Assembly (NCBI GenBank): GCA_009377845.1
Contig: WHTE01000015.1
Location: forward strand, 1 to 36,434
DNA from: Nitrospirales bacterium
GTDB lineage: Bacteria > Nitrospirota > Nitrospiria > Nitrospirales > UBA8639
DNA: 36,434 nt
Direction of reading: 5' to 3'
Below the pieces are notes generated by a model. It was not told the origin of the DNA, searched no databases, and worked only from the letters and a program-made list of their open reading frames with translations. Both the position numbers and the translations under genes were made by a program. This document shows positions 33,911 to 36,434 of the stretch, in pieces; position 1 is the first letter of the stretch; each line of letters begins with the position of its first letter.

Positions 33911-34606
33911 TCATCCAATTCGTATAAAACACACGGGATCGCCGACCAGAGCCGTTGGATACGTTCGATCTGCGACCTGATAAGGAATGCCATGTGACTG
34001 GCACCAGTGCTCAACCCAGGGCATTTCTTCCACCGAGGTCGTGAGCAACCCAGGCTTGGTCAGTTTGGCCATGCAATTCGCAAAGAATCGAATTCCTGTC
34101 TCCCGTTCGTGTGAGAAGGCCGATGTGTCAAATGCCAGAGGGTCCGCACGGCCGTACGAAAAAAGGACCGACAGATTGGGAAATTCTTCTGGGTCATTCA
34201 AGACGCTGACGATCCAAAGATGATCAAAGTTGCCTGTCGCGGACTCCGCCGAACCGAAACAAAATGGTATTCCACTTTCTCCCCCAGCTTGATTCAGGAT
34301 GTCCACTTCGCCTTGCCGAAGGTTATAGGGACATACCGTGCGATTCAATTCCAACCGTTCCATGAGCAAAACGGGAATTTCCGGGACTCCCGCGCCCACG
34401 TATAAACTCCGTCCAAAGGGTGATAAATGGGCTCGGAGAGCTTTCGCAATCGCGATCCCCATTTTTTTGCATGGCCCTCGGCGATCTTGCCAAAAAGCGT
34501 CTCCGCCTTCGTCGCAATAAATCGGTCCGAGTCCGGCATAGTCCAGGGAATTGTACATCCTGGCAATTTCTTGAGTTGTGGTGGCTGACAATCTTGGCCG
34601 CTTCAT
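33911..34606 (-). CDS. Hypothetical protein with methyltransferase-like fold
   Basis: A 231-residue protein without a confidently recognised family. S-L-Y-V-G-A-G-V-P-E-I-P (about 67-78) looks like a SAM-binding first strand and loop, and F-D-H-L-W-I-V-S-V-L-N-D later resembles strand 4. It lies upstream in the same direction as the oxidoreductase with a 61-bp gap, so both are probably cotranscribed. No motif identifies a substrate. Confidence 0.7.
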   Translation of the reverse strand: MKRPRLSATTTQEIARMYNSLDYAGLGPIYCDEGGDAFWQDRRGPCKKMGIAIAKALRAHLSPFGRSLYVGAGVPEIPVLLMERLELNRTVCPYNLRQGEVDILNQAGGESGIPFCFGSAESATGNFDHLWIVSVLNDPEEFPNLSVLFSYGRADPLAFDTSAFSHERETGIRFFANCMAKLTKPGLLTTSVEEMPWVEHWCQSHGIPYQVADRTYPTALVGDPVCFIRIG

Positions 34607-35045
34607 AATCTGTGGGTGCTTTGCAGAGGTTTACGGTTATCCTTTTTGTAGTACTCTTTGTACCAGGTTAGGTGTGTGAGGCAAAAGTCCTCAAAATGAG
34701 GTTAATTGGGATGATGTAACCAAGGGGAATTCAGTCCTGAGTCAACTTGACCAAAAACACGATTTTGTGTATTGATAAGAGAATCTGTCCATTGGCGGAC
34801 TTTCAGAGAAATGTCTATTCCCGAAAGGGGCAGGAACTCTCCCTATCACCGGTTTCCATTCTTTATTTCAGACAAGGGAAATGCGCGTGTGTTTCCCGCG
34901 GGACGAAGTTGTTCTTTGCGGGGAACGAAGCATGCATTTCATTGCTTGGCCACATGGACCTGTAAAAGGATCAACGGTATTTCTCATCTCCAAGGGGTTT
35001 CCCGCAGAATAGCGCTCTTTAAAAAGAACAGTAGAACTTACGCGT
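34607..35045. other. Divergent intergenic region before the isomerase
   Basis: 439 bp. A TTGACC (around 34747-34752) followed 17 bp later by TATTGA is a poor promoter candidate. A short hairpin (CCTC-AAAAT-GAGG near 34689) is visible. Open frames here (for example 34747-34965) lack ribosome sites and recognisable content, so no gene is called. Confidence 0.45.
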
Positions 35046-36011
35046 ATGGATATTCTTGAAGAACTTCGTCGTGTGATCCGATTAGAAGCTCTGGCCATTG
35101 CTCACCTTGAGAAGAGCGTAGGGCCTCCCTTCGAGGAGGCCGTCAGGATATTGCAAGCCTGTAAGGGAAAAGTGATCCTCACGGGTGTAGGGAAATCTGG
35201 CCTGATCGCCAACAAAATTTCGGCCACGATGGTGTCCACTGGCACACCTGCGGTTTTTGTCCACGGTTCCGAGGGCCTGCATGGGGATATTGGGATCGTG
35301 GCGAAAGAGGACGTTGTGATTGCGGTGGGGAAATCAGGGGAAAGCGAAGAATTGCTTGCGTTGCTTCCGTTTATCCGGAAAATAGGCGCCAGGATTTTGG
35401 CGATTACTGTCCAACCGCACTCAACTCTCGCACGGGGTAGTGATGTCGTGTTGCTGACACCTATTCATGAAGAAGCCTGTCCCCTGAACATGGCCCCCAC
35501 GTGTAGCACCACTGCAGCGTTGGTGTTGGGAGATGCCCTTGCCATGACGCTGATGAAACTTCGGAATTTTCAACCTGCAGATTTCGCCTTGTTTCACCCT
35601 GGGGGCCAATTAGGGAAACGCCTGTTCCTGACCGTTGGGGATCTGATGCGAACGGGTGAAGGGAAGGCTGTGATTCGCCCCTCACACACAATTCAGACCA
35701 TGCTATGTGAAATGACGAGTAAACGTGCAGGGGCGGTTTCCGTGATTGATGAGGAAGATCGTTTATTGGGACTGATTACTGATTTTGACATTCGTCGAGT
35801 GTTGGAAGGTGGGAAGGATCTGTTTGCTCTCACGATTGGGGAGGTGATGAATCCAAAGCCCAGTTGGGTGTACCAAGATGAAAAAGCGGTCAACGCCCTT
35901 CAGTTCATGGAGAAACGGGAAAAACCCATCTCAGTGCTCCCCGTCCTCGATCGACAAGAAAAGGTCGTCGGCATGATTCATATTCATGATCTGATCTCCC
36001 GTGGGTTGTAA
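35046..36011 (+). CDS. kdsD: Arabinose-5-phosphate isomerase (KdsD/GutQ type)
   Basis: A 321-residue enzyme that converts ribulose-5-phosphate to arabinose-5-phosphate, the first step to Kdo of lipopolysaccharide. The SIS domain has G-V-G-K-S-G-L-I-A-N-K, the S-G-E-S-E-E-L phosphosugar loop and H-P-G-G-Q-L-G-K-R-L. Two CBS domains follow (ending D-F-D-I-R-R-V and H-I-H-D-L-I-S-R). Start ATG 35046 has no clear ribosome site. No other Kdo gene is visible before the edge. Confidence 0.93.
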   Translation: MDILEELRRVIRLEALAIAHLEKSVGPPFEEAVRILQACKGKVILTGVGKSGLIANKISATMVSTGTPAVFVHGSEGLHGDIGIVAKEDVVIAVGKSGESEELLALLPFIRKIGARILAITVQPHSTLARGSDVVLLTPIHEEACPLNMAPTCSTTAALVLGDALAMTLMKLRNFQPADFALFHPGGQLGKRLFLTVGDLMRTGEGKAVIRPSHTIQTMLCEMTSKRAGAVSVIDEEDRLLGLITDFDIRRVLEGGKDLFALTIGEVMNPKPSWVYQDEKAVNALQFMEKREKPISVLPVLDRQEKVVGMIHIHDLISRGL

Positions 36012-36145
36012 CAAAGACTCTTCAAATATCGTGGTGTATCGACCATGCCTTCTCCGCCTTACAGGGGGAGTTTAGTCTGAAGAAGGATAAGGAGTGATGG
36101 TCCTTATTCGTTAAAATTCAGACTTCATCTTTCAGGCAAAGATCA

Positions 36146-36434
36146 ATGAATGCTTCTCCTAATTGCGGCGCTCAACGCACGCGGCACCGACGGTCAGCCA
36201 CAGGGTAATGTGCCCATACGCGAACGTCCGGCGAACGTGCACAATTGTGCCATTCCGTGGCATTGGGAAGGGGATGTGATAACTGGTTCGAACAACACCC
36301 ATATAACGATGCTTGTGGAATGGTATTCACGCTTGACCCTGCTCGTGAAAGTCCCGACCAAAGACACAGCCAGTGTGGTAGCCGCCCTGATTCAACGGAT
36401 GCACCGGCTACCATTCACCCTGAGCCGGTCATTG
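36146..36434 (+). mobile_element. Damaged IS30-family transposase fragment, open at the right edge
   Basis: From about 36204 to the end, one frame reads G-N-V-P-I-R-E-R-P-A-N-V and then W-H-W-E-G-D-V-I-T-G-S, with L-V-K-V-P-T-K-D-T-A-S-V-V. This matches the catalytic core of IS30-family transposases, including the first acidic residue of the DDE triad in the H-W-E-G-D motif. Just upstream, a different frame reads R-T-R-H-R-R-S-A-T-G then a stop, which looks like the preceding basic linker, implying a frameshift near 36205. The N-terminal helix-turn-helix region is absent upstream, so this is a remnant even if the rest continues beyond the window. Confidence 0.75.

Noticed and set aside
34747-35059. 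Two overlapping open frames (72 and 95 codons) in the gap before kdsD
   Set aside because: They overlap each other, lack ribosome sites and look like non-coding translation.
36172-36414. 80-codon minus-strand frame at the right edge
   Set aside because: It is antisense to the IS30-type catalytic core, which matches a known family.
1-36434. CRISPR arrays, tRNA and rRNA genes
   Set aside because: No regularly spaced repeats, cloverleaf-like sequences or rRNA-like stretches were seen in the gaps between genes.

Overview
The window most likely comes from a nitrite-oxidising Nitrospira (Nitrospirota). The best evidence is a set of genes around nitrite oxidoreductase (NXR): a secreted gamma subunit with the haem-binding fold of the ethylbenzene dehydrogenase family (nxrC, 17624-18580), a TorD/NarJ-type molybdoenzyme chaperone, a four-cluster NapG-like ferredoxin, a TatA protein, mobA for the molybdenum cofactor, and two further gamma-like proteins (one cut by the left edge). 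Base composition looks close to 50% G+C by eye, which would suit a marine N. marina-like member rather than the higher-GC N. defluvii group. That placement is inference. No NxrA or NxrB gene is in the window.

Layout. 1-2250: the end of a membrane-anchored gamma-like subunit, a strong terminator, mobA, and a family 9 glycosyltransferase. 2312-8386: housekeeping genes argS, tgt (broken by a one-base frameshift), yajC, secD and secF. 8489-13131: a large triple-PAS histidine kinase overlapping by 4 bp an NtrC-type sigma54 activator that carries an unusual cysteine quartet. 13208-18580: a divergent WD40 protein, then rightward genes for a zincin-like protein with a zinc ribbon, the ferredoxin, the chaperone and nxrC, ending at a clear terminator. 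18888-24355: a radical SAM protein, a polytopic membrane protein, a TPR protein, tatA and an NHL beta-propeller. 24899-28902: a second gamma-like protein, a small secreted PDZ protein and two tandem paralogous pentahaem cytochromes c, apparently one operon. 28931-36011: ilvD, a methyltransferase, a secreted protein of unknown function, a Gfo/Idh/MocA oxidoreductase with a methyltransferase-like neighbour, and an arabinose-5-phosphate isomerase (kdsD type). The right edge holds a damaged, open-ended IS30-family transposase piece.

How the genes fit together. MobA finishes the molybdenum cofactor, the TorD-like chaperone would guard cofactor loading, TatA would export the folded enzyme, and NxrC would carry haem b in the periplasm and pass electrons on. 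The gamma-like/PDZ/pentahaem cytochrome operon reads as a second periplasmic electron-transfer module with no obvious described counterpart. It and the radical SAM/membrane/TPR/TatA/NHL block are the best candidates for undescribed biology. No tRNA, rRNA or CRISPR array was seen.
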